A DNA stretch of 22,424 nt from a virus. The position numbers and the translations under genes are program-made. This document shows positions 15,383 to 22,424 of the stretch, one piece after another (the stretch's first letter is position 1; each line of letters starts with the position of its first letter). The DNA is taken from the IMG/VR virus record IMGVR_UViG_3300034521_000354, positions 1 to 22,424 of that record; one strand, 5' to 3'. The notes beneath the pieces are model-generated. The model was not told the DNA's origin. It was given only the letters and a program-made list of their open reading frames with translations, and made no database searches.

Positions 15383-16723
15383 ATGAATAAATATTTCCTA
15401 AAATATCAAATTGACTGGCTCAATGACAAAAGCCAGATTAAAATCTGGGAAAAAAGCCGTAGGATAGGAGCTACATATGTTCAAAGTTTTGAAGATGTTT
15501 ATGATGTTGTTAAAGGAGATGTCCCCGCTGTATGGTTTTCATCTGCAGATGAATCGGCAGCGAAGGAATATATAATCTATTGTGCTCAATGGGCAAGAAT
15601 TTTCGATAAAGGCGCTCGAGATCTTGGAGAGCAAGCCCTGGAATCAGATAAATCAATAAAAACATTTACGATTGAATTCTCAAACGGGCGGCGAATAAAT
15701 GCTCTTTCGAGTAATCCGAAGGCTTTCAGAAGCAAGGGCGGCAAAGTAGTGCTTGATGAATTCGCCTGGCATAATGACGCTTTAGCGTTATGGAAAGCGG
15801 CAAAGCCTGTGATAACATGGGGATTCCCATTGCGAATAATATCTACAGATCATGGTAAACAAAGCCTCTTCTTTAAATTTATTGAATCGATTAAAGCTGG
15901 GAAACTTAAATGGTCTCTCCATACTACTACAATATTCGACGCTGTTAATGATGGCTTGGTAGATATAATATTAGGTCGTAAAGCCACCGAAGAAGAAATA
16001 AAAAACTGGCTGAAAGAGCAGGAAGAAGATTGTTTTGATAATAATACCTGGTTGGAAGAATATTGCTGCATCCCAATAGACGAAACAACGGCATTTATTA
16101 GCTACGAGCAGATATACTCGATTGAGAGGAATGACATTTTGAAAGATGAATTATACGACGTACAAAATCTCTATATTGGCGTGGACGTTGGACGGAGAAA
16201 AGATTTAACTGTAATATGGATTGCAGAAGAAAAAGAGAATTTCTTATTTACGCGAAAGGAAATTGAACTTGAAAAAACCCCTTTCAAAATTCAGAAAGAG
16301 ATATTATTCAACTATATGAGCCTGCCCGGCTTCAGGCGCGCATGCATTGATGCCACTGGCCTGGGTATGCAGCTTGCAGAAGAAGCTCAGGATAAATTCG
16401 GTCGCTTCAGGGTCGAACCGATAACATTCACCGGCAAAGTTAAAGAAGAACTCGCTTATAATTTATTAAGACTAGTGGAAGACAAACAAATTTTCATTCC
16501 TGCCGATAAAAATATACGTGAAGATATTCATAGCGTTAGAAAAATAACGACAGCTTCCAACAATATTCGTTTTGACGTACAGCAGAGCGAGGTAAGCGGC
16601 CATGCGGATAGATTTTGGGCTCTCGCGCTATGCTGCTATGCCGCAAAAGGAGCATCGGGGCCAATTATTGTAAAAAGCGCAATGAAGCGCGAAAGCAATA
16701 AATTAATAGAAAATTATTATTGA
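15383..16723 (+). CDS. Terminase large subunit (Mu gp28-like)
   Basis: A 446-aa DNA-packaging motor. Visible elements are the deviant Walker A KSRRIGAT (24-31), Walker B VVLDE (122-126), and the RNase H-like nuclease with D268 in GVDVG, D323 in CIDATGLG and H407/D409 in SGHADRFWALAL. This is the Mu-family ATPase/nuclease arrangement. It is the first of the terminase-portal-F trio and precedes the portal by 7 nt. The ATG has only a weak ribosome site. Confidence 0.93.
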   Translation: MNKYFLKYQIDWLNDKSQIKIWEKSRRIGATYVQSFEDVYDVVKGDVPAVWFSSADESAAKEYIIYCAQWARIFDKGARDLGEQALESDKSIKTFTIEFSNGRRINALSSNPKAFRSKGGKVVLDEFAWHNDALALWKAAKPVITWGFPLRIISTDHGKQSLFFKFIESIKAGKLKWSLHTTTIFDAVNDGLVDIILGRKATEEEIKNWLKEQEEDCFDNNTWLEEYCCIPIDETTAFISYEQIYSIERNDILKDELYDVQNLYIGVDVGRRKDLTVIWIAEEKENFLFTRKEIELEKTPFKIQKEILFNYMSLPGFRRACIDATGLGMQLAEEAQDKFGRFRVEPITFTGKVKEELAYNLLRLVEDKQIFIPADKNIREDIHSVRKITTASNNIRFDVQQSEVSGHADRFWALALCCYAAKGASGPIIVKSAMKRESNKLIENYY

Positions 16724-16730
16724 GGTATAA

Positions 16731-18113
16731 ATGGGAGTCCAGGAATTAACATCCGAAATAGCGATACGACAACATTTTCAGCAAATGATAACCTATTGGA
16801 ATATGCTTCCGGACCCGGATCCTGTGTTGCGCAAAATGGGCAAAGATATAACCATATACGAAGATTTACTCACTGACTCTCACCTATTTTCGACTATTCA
16901 ACAGAGAAAAGCAGGAGTTTTAGCGCAAAATTGGGAGCTACGACAGGAAGAGAGCAACCCAAAAGAATATGAGATAATTAAAGAAATATTCGATAATATT
17001 GATTTTGAAAATATTATAGATCAAATATTAAATGCTCCTTTATTCGGACAGACTATACTCGAAATTGTATGGCAAAAAGACGGCAGCTATTTAATTCCAG
17101 GGAAGATAGAAGAAAAACCTTTGGAATGGTTCTATTATGACGATTATAATAATCTGCGTCTTAAATCGGAAAAAATAAATGATACCGGGGAGTTGTTGAA
17201 TCCCTTAAAATTTATCACTATTCGTTATAAACCGACTTATAAAAATCCGTATGGACAAAGATTATTATCAAGATGCTTTTGGCCTGTAACGTTTAAGAGA
17301 GGCGGATTAAAATTTTGGATTATGTTCACAGAGAAATACGGCAATCCGTTCATATTCGGAAAACAGCCGAGGAATACATCGCAAGAAGATACTAATATAT
17401 TATTGGATGCATTGAAAAATATGATACAGGATGCGGTAGCTGTAATTCCGGATGACTCATCCGTTTCAATTTTAGAAGCATCCAAAACGAGTTCCGTAGA
17501 AACTTTTAAAGAATTAATGAATTTTCTGAATAATGAAATAAGCAAAGCTATATTAACGCAAACGCTGACTACAGAAGTTCAAGATGTCGGAGCATATTCC
17601 GCATCCAAAACCATGAGCGATATGCTGTATTTAGTTCAACAATCCGACAAACGATTGGTAGAAAGAGCGTTTAATAGATTAATCAATTTAATTTATGAAA
17701 TAAATTTTAATTCTAATAATAAGCCGAAATTCATATTATATGAAGAAGAGGACGTCGACAAAACATTGGCCGAGAGGGATCAGATATTGGTAAACACCGG
17801 CGTTAAATTTACGAAAGAATATTATATTAAGAACTATAACCTTATGGAGGATGATTTCGACCTGGCTGATAATATTAGTTCCTTTGCAGAAAAAGCCGGC
17901 GCCGATATATTAGATAAAATCCCGGATAAACTTCTTCAAATGCAGATTGAAGGGACATTAAAACCTATTATATCGCTAATTAATGAAGGCGAATCTTATG
18001 ATATAATTATGGAAAATCTCGCGAAACTATACCCGAAAATGAACGCGAATCAACTTGAAGAATTATTAACTAAATTAATATTCATTAGCGAATTAAATGG
18101 CAGATTATCCTGA
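16731..18113 (+). CDS. Portal protein (Mu gp29-like, DUF935)
   Basis: A 460-aa portal of the DUF935 family, the dodecameric channel through which DNA enters the head. Seen are LPDPDPVLRKMGKDITIYEDLLTDSHLFSTIQQRKAGV in the N-terminal part, then DILN-like FGQTILEIVW, and the central RGGLKFWIMFTEKYGNPFIFGK. Length is somewhat shorter than the typical 500 or so. GAGG precedes the ATG. It overlaps the F-like gene by 17 nt. Confidence 0.92.
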   Translation: MGVQELTSEIAIRQHFQQMITYWNMLPDPDPVLRKMGKDITIYEDLLTDSHLFSTIQQRKAGVLAQNWELRQEESNPKEYEIIKEIFDNIDFENIIDQILNAPLFGQTILEIVWQKDGSYLIPGKIEEKPLEWFYYDDYNNLRLKSEKINDTGELLNPLKFITIRYKPTYKNPYGQRLLSRCFWPVTFKRGGLKFWIMFTEKYGNPFIFGKQPRNTSQEDTNILLDALKNMIQDAVAVIPDDSSVSILEASKTSSVETFKELMNFLNNEISKAILTQTLTTEVQDVGAYSASKTMSDMLYLVQQSDKRLVERAFNRLINLIYEINFNSNNKPKFILYEEEDVDKTLAERDQILVNTGVKFTKEYYIKNYNLMEDDFDLADNISSFAEKAGADILDKIPDKLLQMQIEGTLKPIISLINEGESYDIIMENLAKLYPKMNANQLEELLTKLIFISELNGRLS

Positions 18114-19344
18114 TATAAAGCTCGCTATAGGTCTTAAGCCTGAACAAATTATTGATTGGTATAGAAATAAGGGCTATAAAATTTCCTGGAATTGGAAGGA
18201 TACCTGGGAGGAATCTCATATAAAAGCTTTCACTGTTACGAAGGCAATGAAACTCGATATTCTTTCCGATATAAGGGATGAACTACAAAAATCAATGGAA
18301 GAAGGCTTATCATTCCAACAATTCAAAGAAAACTTAAAACCGGTCTTAAAAGCTAAAGGCTGGTGGGGGAAGGTTAAAGCAAAAGATGTTCCTTCGGATT
18401 TTCCACTGCCGCCAAATATTGACCCGGAAAAAGAAGTGCTTCTCGGTTCGCCATGGCGTCTCAGGACAATATACAGAACAAATATGACCGTTGCATATCA
18501 AGCCGGCCATTATCGTTCCATGATCGATAATATAAAAGACAGACCTTACTGGATGTATAATGCCGTGCTCGATAGTAATACAAGACCATCACACAGGGCA
18601 TTACACGGCAAAGTTTTCCGCGCTGACGATCCTATTTGGGATAAAATTTATCCGCCAAACGATTGGGGCTGCAGATGTACGGTAATCCCTCTTGATAAAG
18701 ATGACCTAAAAGAAATGAATCTAAAAGTAACCAGAGGCAGTGATGAACTCGTTCGCAAGCTAAATCCGGGCAAGGGCTGGGATTATAATCCGGGCAAAGC
18801 AGCGCTTGAGTTTGATACTACATTCGGAGGGAATCTCAAGCTTAACGACAATCAGCCAACATATAAAGATTTTGCAAGACCATCTGTGAAAGATATAAAA
18901 AATAGAATTCCCTCACCAGAAAAATTGCCCTCTGTTAAAGAGATAGGCGAGGAGAAATTTATTGAGCTGCTCAAAAAAGAATTTGATCTTACCAAATCTG
19001 ATTTTTCTGTGCTCAATACGGCTGACGATGATAAAAGTATATTTACATTAGATAGATTAAAACATATTTACGAAAAGCAAGATGGGCGGGAACGTTATGC
19101 ATCTTACATAAAGCCAACATTGCAAGACCCTTCCGAAATCTGGCTATCTGAATATATTAACAAAGAAGGACAAATTGAACTGCGAAAAAGTTATATTGGA
19201 TTATTCAAAGACAAAGATACAAACGAAGATATTTTTGTTGTTTTAAGGCAGGAGAAAGACTCCTTTATTTTTTGGAATGCTTTCGAACGTGAGAGAGGTA
19301 AAATTGATAAATTGAGGAAAGGTTACTTAAAATACTGGAAATGA
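18097..19344 (+). CDS. Mu F-like minor head protein fused to PBECR-type nuclease-like domain
   Basis: A 415-aa two-part protein. Residues about 1-245 are Mu F/SPP1 gp7-like head morphogenesis: YRTNMTVAYQAGHYRSM (126-142), D159-S-N-T-R-P-S-H166 with H170, and the PPNDWGCRC zinc-like motif (186-194). Residues about 283-415 form a separate domain with FTLDRLKHIYE (H323), RERYASYIKPTLQDPSEIW (331-349), RKSYIGLF (363-370), VVLRQ, and a NAFERERG...RKGYL end. This matches by eye the phage-Barnase-EndoU-ColicinE5/D-RelE-like nuclease (PBECR) domains known from fusions with phage head proteins. Such domains may enter the host with the virion. The fusion is seen; toxic nuclease activity is inference. 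It overlaps the portal gene, and ends at the convergent RNA-like element. Confidence 0.88.
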   Translation: MADYPDIKLAIGLKPEQIIDWYRNKGYKISWNWKDTWEESHIKAFTVTKAMKLDILSDIRDELQKSMEEGLSFQQFKENLKPVLKAKGWWGKVKAKDVPSDFPLPPNIDPEKEVLLGSPWRLRTIYRTNMTVAYQAGHYRSMIDNIKDRPYWMYNAVLDSNTRPSHRALHGKVFRADDPIWDKIYPPNDWGCRCTVIPLDKDDLKEMNLKVTRGSDELVRKLNPGKGWDYNPGKAALEFDTTFGGNLKLNDNQPTYKDFARPSVKDIKNRIPSPEKLPSVKEIGEEKFIELLKKEFDLTKSDFSVLNTADDDKSIFTLDRLKHIYEKQDGRERYASYIKPTLQDPSEIWLSEYINKEGQIELRKSYIGLFKDKDTNEDIFVVLRQEKDSFIFWNAFERERGKIDKLRKGYLKYWK

Positions 19345-19345
19345 C

Positions 19346-19419
19346 GCCCAGCCTTTTCAAGTCCCGTGCCTTGCTGGGCACCGCTTTCAGTTAACGCCAC
19401 GGGGCAACTGAAAGGTCGG
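19346..19419. ncRNA. Candidate structured RNA with complementary hairpin loops
   Basis: Between the convergent F-like and gpG-like genes. Hairpin 1 pairs GCCCAGC (19346-19352) with GCTGGGC (19373-19379) around a 20-nt loop. Hairpin 2 pairs CTTTCAGTT (19384-19392) with AACTGAAAG (19406-19414) around a 13-nt loop, and its base may extend by CCG/CGG with a 2-nt bulge. GTCCCGTG in loop 1 (19361-19368) is complementary to CACGGGGC in loop 2 (19398-19405), eight pairs with one G-T. Two perfect stems plus loop complementarity suggests a kissing or pseudoknotted RNA; no T-tract follows closely. Strand of action is unknown. A bidirectional terminator is the main alternative. Confidence 0.6.
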
Positions 19420-19436
19420 TAAACAAATTTATTATT

Positions 19437-19961
19437 TCATCTCTTACTTGTCAATGCCGAAATTATTTTCTCTTTTATCTTCTTAATATCATTTTCATTT
19501 AATTTCATGAACGGTCTGGCTGGTATCCTTATAGAACTCATCTTATTCTGCTTAGGTCTTTTTGTCGATTTCCCCGAGCTCGATTTTCTTAAAAAAGTCT
19601 TTAGTGAACTCCTATGTATTATCCCGCCATAATTTTGTATTGCAGCATAAATCAAATTTGTGCTTACTTGTGCATAATTTTCACCGTAGCTGCTTATTAT
19701 ACTTCTTTTAAGTTGCCCGGTCCTCTGCAATATCTTACCAGGCCAATATCCTTTACTCTGTCTCTGTTTTATTGTTTCGTGTGATAATCTTTGCCATTGT
19801 TTGCCAACTCGTCGCCCTTCCGTTTCAAAATTCTTTAATATTGCCGTTCGCATAGTTTCTGCTACCGCAGCCATTAATTTGCTTTTATCCTGAAGTCTCT
19901 GTTTTAAGAGCTCAATAATTTCTGGTGATTTAAATTCATTTTGCATTATTTTCTGTATCAT
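19437..19961 (-). CDS. Phage virion morphogenesis protein (Mu gpG-like)
   Basis: A protein of about 174 aa in the Mu gpG/virion morphogenesis family. The C-terminal part RLSHETIKQRQSKGYWPGKILQRTGQLKRSI, LIYAAIQNYGGIIHR and IPARPFMKLN matches the family: substrate-like W..L...T...R, GGxI and PARPF..L. It acts in head-tail completion or tail assembly. The start is uncertain: ATG at 19961 (used here), ATG at 19946, or TTG at 19964; all overlap the end of the Mor-like gene. It is the only virion gene of the right-hand leftward block and converges with the F-like gene. Confidence 0.85.
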   Translation of the reverse strand: MIQKIMQNEFKSPEIIELLKQRLQDKSKLMAAVAETMRTAILKNFETEGRRVGKQWQRLSHETIKQRQSKGYWPGKILQRTGQLKRSIISSYGENYAQVSTNLIYAAIQNYGGIIHRSSLKTFLRKSSSGKSTKRPKQNKMSSIRIPARPFMKLNENDIKKIKEKIISALTSKR

Positions 19962-20250
19962 CAAATAAATTTTGTTGATTATTTAATGTAATCTTTTGTG
20001 CACCGATTTTGTAAACTAACCTCTCACTTACTCTTAACTCCCGTGCTAATTCCTTCTCACTCTTAGAACCGAAGTATTTTCTTATATATTCCTCTTTCAT
20101 TTGCATAATGGGTTTTTCCGAAAAATATATTCCTGTTTTAGCAAATATCTCGTATAATTTCATTAAGGTATCAATGCCCACTATTTCTTCAAGGAGTAAA
20201 AGATCATCTTTTAGAAATTTCTTATAATTTATTTTTTTATACCATTCCAT
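19936..20250 (-). CDS. mor: Mor-like transcription activator
   Basis: A 104-aa protein with the pattern of the Mor/C activator family. An N-terminal helical dimerisation segment with LLLLEEIVGIDTLMKLYEIFAKTGIYF (17-43, including G40-x-Y42) is followed by the helix-turn-helix IRKYFGSKSEKELARELRVSERLVYKI (56-82). Mor in Mu activates the middle promoter and C the late promoters; here only one such gene is visible, so it may serve both or a second copy may be outside. Location between GemA and the late genes fits the switch role. It begins 8 nt after the GemA stop, with AAAGG as ribosome site. Confidence 0.85.
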   Translation of the reverse strand: MEWYKKINYKKFLKDDLLLLEEIVGIDTLMKLYEIFAKTGIYFSEKPIMQMKEEYIRKYFGSKSEKELARELRVSERLVYKIGAQKITLNNQQNLFDDTENNAK

Positions 20251-20258
20251 ATATACCT

Positions 20259-20693
20259 TTATAATGATTTTATCGCTTTTACTATTTTCCTAATATCAGA
20301 AATAAGCAGCCATTCAAGGCGCTCTTTCCCTGTTATTCGTTTGACGAATGAGAGAAAAGCTGCTTCAGTTTTATTATGAACTCGGCGCGACGTCATCCAC
20401 ATCGCTTCGATCATTCTCAGTTGCCGCGGAGTTGCGTAATGCTCCTTAAGTTTTTCATTATAACGTATTCCGAGTTCGTCGTATTTCCGGCGAATATTAT
20501 CTCTGCGCATCTTCTTCAATTCCGGGGGCAATAGTTTCTCCAGCTTTTTTATAAAATCCTGCGCGTCTTCATATGATAATTCTTTTGATGTTGTAGCTCC
20601 GTAGCCTTCCAAAGCGGCGCCGTATTCTTCGTCTGATAATCCAAGTCTGTTTTTAAGAGTATGTATTTTTTTTATTTGTTCTTTTGTTATCAT
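20259..20693 (-). CDS. gemA: GemA-like (Mu gp16, DUF1018) regulatory protein
   Basis: A 144-aa protein of the GemA/gp16 family. Recognisable are ITKEQIKKIHTLKNRLGLSDEEYGAALEGYG at the N-terminus, SYEDAQDFIKKLEK (40-53), then YATPRQLRMIEAMWMTSRRV in the second half and the end LISDIRKIVKAIKSL. In Mu GemA affects host gene expression and DNA supercoiling during early growth, and its gene precedes mor, as it does here. It overlaps the upstream winged-helix gene by ATGA. Confidence 0.93.
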   Translation of the reverse strand: MITKEQIKKIHTLKNRLGLSDEEYGAALEGYGATTSKELSYEDAQDFIKKLEKLLPPELKKMRRDNIRRKYDELGIRYNEKLKEHYATPRQLRMIEAMWMTSRRVHNKTEAAFLSFVKRITGKERLEWLLISDIRKIVKAIKSL

Positions 20694-20998
20694 TGGAAAT
20701 CTAACCTAAGTTGTTCGCTTATCTTTTTAGCTTTCCATAAACTTACCGCTTTCCCGCTCGTAGGACTTATCCCTACGTCATAGAAATATACAAGTCCCAT
20801 TTCTCTCAATTCGTAAACGCGAGGCGTTATCTGATGCGGATAACAATTCAATGTAATCGCGATAAATTCGGTGCTGCAAGGTCCGTATTCTTTGATTATA
20901 TTATAAACCCTGCGCTGACTTTTGTTTAATTTTTCCAGCTGATCAAGATATGCCAAGTCTCTTATTTTTTCCGGGTAATATCCTTCTCTCTTACGCAT
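20690..20998 (-). CDS. Winged-helix-like protein
   Basis: A 102-aa protein with a winged-helix pattern: LNKSQRRVYNIIKEYGPCSTEFIAITLNCYPHQITPRVYELREMGLVYF (24-72), where the Cys/Ser region is the turn and the HQITPRVYELREMG helix the recognition helix, then a strand-turn-strand wing (YDVGISPTSGKAVSLWK). The likely role is DNA binding in middle or early regulation; target unknown. It overlaps the upstream gene by 8 nt and GemA by 4 nt. Confidence 0.75.
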   Translation of the reverse strand: MRKREGYYPEKIRDLAYLDQLEKLNKSQRRVYNIIKEYGPCSTEFIAITLNCYPHQITPRVYELREMGLVYFYDVGISPTSGKAVSLWKAKKISEQLRLDFQ

Positions 20999-21362
20999 TG
21001 TGCTTGCACATTATATTATTATTATATGCCTCCCAGGTGAAATATTTGCTCCCCCCCTTTTTTTTCTTCGCTCCTTCTTTATCCCATAATTTAATTTTAT
21101 TCTTATGAAGTAGATTCGATAAATATTGAGCTGAAATGCCATATTTCCTCCGTATCTGCTGCCTGGTCATTTTTTTCTTCTTATATATTTCAATGATCTC
21201 TTCGACGTTAAATTTTTGCTTGGTATCCCATAATTCCATGCCGGATTCTTTTATTTTTTTATATAGATACATTTCATTTATTCCATATTGCGCCACTATG
21301 CTTTTTCTGTCCATTATGCGATTCTTGTAGTAGTTTAATATTTCCTCAATATTGTATTTCAT
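20991..21362 (-). CDS. Tandem helix-turn-helix protein
   Basis: A 123-aa protein built from an internal duplication: two ~45-aa units, residues about 3-47 and 50-95, each of the form (Y/F)N(I/V)EEI...YK, then a Q/R-I-x-x-x-YGI turn and a LYKKIK/LSNLLHK recognition-like helix, ending ELWD or KLWD. A basic, Lys-rich C-terminus follows. ATG at 21362 is used; an ATG at 21425 is possible but would overlap the upstream gene by 53 nt. A run of eight A then seven G (coding strand; forward 21051-21065) sits near the 3' end and could slip. Likely a small DNA-binding regulator. Confidence 0.7.
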   Translation of the reverse strand: MKYNIEEILNYYKNRIMDRKSIVAQYGINEMYLYKKIKESGMELWDTKQKFNVEEIIEIYKKKKMTRQQIRRKYGISAQYLSNLLHKNKIKLWDKEGAKKKKGGSKYFTWEAYNNNIMCKHNA

Positions 21363-21372
21363 AACCGGCTCT

Positions 21373-21558
21373 CTAACAATTTCGTTTTTTCTCGTAGATT
21401 TGCCAGAATAATCTTGAACGTTCATTATCGTCGTGTACTTTATTTATATATTTCCTGGCTCTGATTTGCTGTATAATATCGTTTAATGTAACTTTAAGCG
21501 CCTTTCTAACAGATTTTATTGCTAATCTCCAATGACTTTTAGCTGATAATGATAACAT
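21373..21558 (-). CDS. Basic 61-aa hypothetical protein
   Basis: A small basic, helical protein (MLSLSAKSHWRLAIKSVRK at the start, NDIIQQIRARKYINK in the middle). A G-run directly upstream (TAG of the preceding gene followed by G8, then AGTATG) is its ribosome-binding region. It lies 10 nt before the next gene and 10 nt after the one upstream. No family recognised. Confidence 0.6.
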   Translation of the reverse strand: MLSLSAKSHWRLAIKSVRKALKVTLNDIIQQIRARKYINKVHDDNERSRLFWQIYEKKRNC

Positions 21559-21568
21559 ACTCCCCCCC

Positions 21569-21862
21569 CTATGCTATTTCAAATCTGGGATGCGCGTTTC
21601 CGGAGTCGTCTATGATTACGACATCGTGAATTACGAATAATCCTCCGAGCGTATAGTCGCATCCTTTAGCTTCAGTAAAGCTGCCGATGCAGCTGAACCC
21701 GAAGTAATTGAATACGTCTTTTATATCTATACCGGCGTCGAGGAAATCCTGAACTGTTTGCTCGCATTTGCACGCGGGACATATTACTTTCCAATTTTCT
21801 ATTTTCTCGCCGTGCCTTTCGCGCAGCGAATCGATATATTCTTTAATTTTCATCTGTTTCAT
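21569..21862 (-). CDS. Cys-rich small hypothetical protein
   Basis: A 97-aa protein with a possible zinc ribbon: CPAC-K-C at 28-33 (VICPACKCEQ), then FSCIGSFTEAKGCDY with two further Cys (about 53 and 64). An N-terminal amphipathic helix (KIKEYIDSLRERHGEKIENWK) precedes it. The AAGGAG ribosome site is 7 nt before the ATG. It lies after the truncated methyltransferase gene. Function is unknown; the Cys pattern suggests metal binding. Confidence 0.65.
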   Translation of the reverse strand: MKQMKIKEYIDSLRERHGEKIENWKVICPACKCEQTVQDFLDAGIDIKDVFNYFGFSCIGSFTEAKGCDYTLGGLFVIHDVVIIDDSGNAHPRFEIA

Positions 21863-21908
21863 TGATACTCTCCTTGATTCTATAATTTTGATTTATTATC
21901 TCTTAGAT

Positions 21909-22250
21909 TTAATTGTCCCAAAAAACGCATTTAGCATTATATTTTAATAGAATTATTTCTTGATATAAACGCATGTCAGGATAATTAGCTATGCCTTTCC
22001 TTTTATGGTTAAGATTATGATTAATACGTGAATGCGTTGTACACGGCGGCGAAGACCAAATAAAATCATACTCATTTAAATGATCTAACAGGTACTGATG
22101 TGCATCGCCTACAATAATTTCGTCATGAGGAAAGAAACGTTGATATATCCCTGCTATATTAGGATCTATTTCTACTGCTGTAACCTTCGCCCAGGAAGGC
22201 CATAATCTTCTGTTTCCTCCTATTCCGCTATATAGATTCAATACCTTCAT
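21909..22250 (-). pseudogene. Truncated cytosine-5 DNA methyltransferase
   Basis: Only 113 aa remain of a phage-type C5 DNA methyltransferase. Motif I is intact (LNLYSGIGGN, 5-13), followed by motif II (VTAVEID) and the catalytic SSPPC70-T-T-H-S motif IV. The coding frame then ends NAKCVFWDN-TAA, where relatives continue with the ENV motif, target-recognition region and motifs VIII-X. No further methyltransferase sequence follows before the next gene at 21862. The end (VFWDN) resembles a later segment of the family (HYFWSN), which would fit an internal deletion. It is probably inactive alone, unless its missing half is elsewhere. Confidence 0.75.
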
Positions 22251-22270
22251 TGTAATCCTGTAGTTAAATT

Positions 22271-22330
22271 GAGGGGCGGGACTGCGATTGTCCCGTAGCG
22301 GCGAGGGCGGACCGCTTTGCCCCTCGCGGT
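22271..22330. other. GC-rich double-hairpin intergenic element
   Basis: A GC-rich 60-nt segment in otherwise AT-rich DNA. Hairpin A pairs CGGGAC (22277-22282) with GTCCCG (22290-22295) around 7 nt. Hairpin B pairs GCGAGGG (22301-22307) with CCCTCGC (22321-22327), with an inner GCGG/CCGC. No T-tract follows in either direction, so it is not a standard terminator. It may be an mRNA processing or boundary element, or a REP-like palindromic insertion. Confidence 0.5.
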
Positions 22331-22333
22331 TAA

Positions 22334-22424
22334 TTAAATATCTATTGAAAAATATTTCCTGTATTCAACCACACTTGAAAGTACGTTTTTCTTTGCGCTT
22401 CTGGGTATTGACGCGTCGAACGTT
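22334..22424 (-). CDS. C-terminal end of an upstream gene (partial)
   Basis: An open frame runs in from the window edge on the minus strand and ends at TAA (22336-22334). The visible 29 residues read ...ASIPRSAKKNVLSSVVEYRKYFSIDI. It shares direction with the downstream early/middle genes. Too little is visible to name it. Confidence 0.4.
   Translation of the reverse strand, partial: TFDASIPRSAKKNVLSSVVEYRKYFSIDI

Noticed and set aside
19346-19419. Known ribozyme (twister, hammerhead, HDV-like)
   Set aside because: No conserved core motif such as CUGAUGA/GAAA was found on either strand.
1-22424. tRNA, rRNA, CRISPR array or insertion sequence
   Set aside because: No cloverleaf, rRNA segment, regular repeat-spacer array or transposase reading frame was seen.

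Overview
The window is most of the structural half of a Mu-like (transposable-type) phage or prophage. The host is AT-rich and Gram-negative. Diagnostic Mu-family proteins are GemA/gp16, a Mor-type activator, virion morphogenesis protein G, F-like head protein, gp29-type portal, gp28-type terminase, I-type protease/scaffold, gp36 (DUF1320-like) and gp37 (DUF1834-like). The lysis set includes a lipoprotein with a C-terminal membrane anchor, which implies an outer membrane. Genes are mostly preceded by AAGGAGG-like Shine-Dalgarno sequences. AT-rich codon use with these features suggests the Bacteroidota/Chlorobiota/Ignavibacteria neighbourhood, but this is inference. No transposase, repressor or sheath/baseplate-wedge gene is visible. 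The absence of a sheath gene and the presence of a tube, frameshifted chaperone, tape measure and tail-tip protein suggest a long non-contractile tail joined to a Mu-type head.

Layout. Positions 22424 to 19437 (minus strand) hold the end of the early/middle region: a partial gene end, a GC-rich double hairpin, a truncated cytosine-5 DNA methyltransferase, a Cys-rich small protein, a basic 61-aa protein, a tandem helix-turn-helix protein, a winged-helix protein, GemA, a Mor-like activator and gpG. Positions 12380 to 19344 (plus strand) form an inverted head-packaging block: a small membrane/coiled-coil protein, a coiled-coil protein, small terminase, four beta-rich fibre-like proteins, large terminase, portal, and an F-like protein carrying a C-terminal PBECR-type nuclease-like domain. 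The plus and minus blocks converge on a 75-nt element with two perfect hairpins whose loops are complementary (19346-19419). Positions 12240 to 207 (minus strand) hold protease/scaffold, capsid, a hairpin abutting the next start codon, gp36, gp37, the lysis cassette (M15 peptidase, u-spanin-like lipoprotein, holin-like protein), tail tube, small tail genes with a -1 frameshift, tape measure, tail tip, a propeller-type receptor-binding protein and a SAM methyltransferase cargo gene. Positions 1-206 are AT-rich and carry four 11-bp phased repeats.

How it works together. The Mor-like protein probably switches on the late operons from the divergent region 12241-12379 and the region upstream of 13369. 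The head block packages DNA. The capsid/connector genes, lysis genes and tail genes form one tightly overlapping leftward operon. The points most worth checking are the loop-loop RNA element, the PBECR fusion, the frameshift with a start-less 102-codon extension, the fibre-like module between the terminase subunits, and a 35-aa antisense membrane ORF that fills the only sizeable gap in the tail operon.
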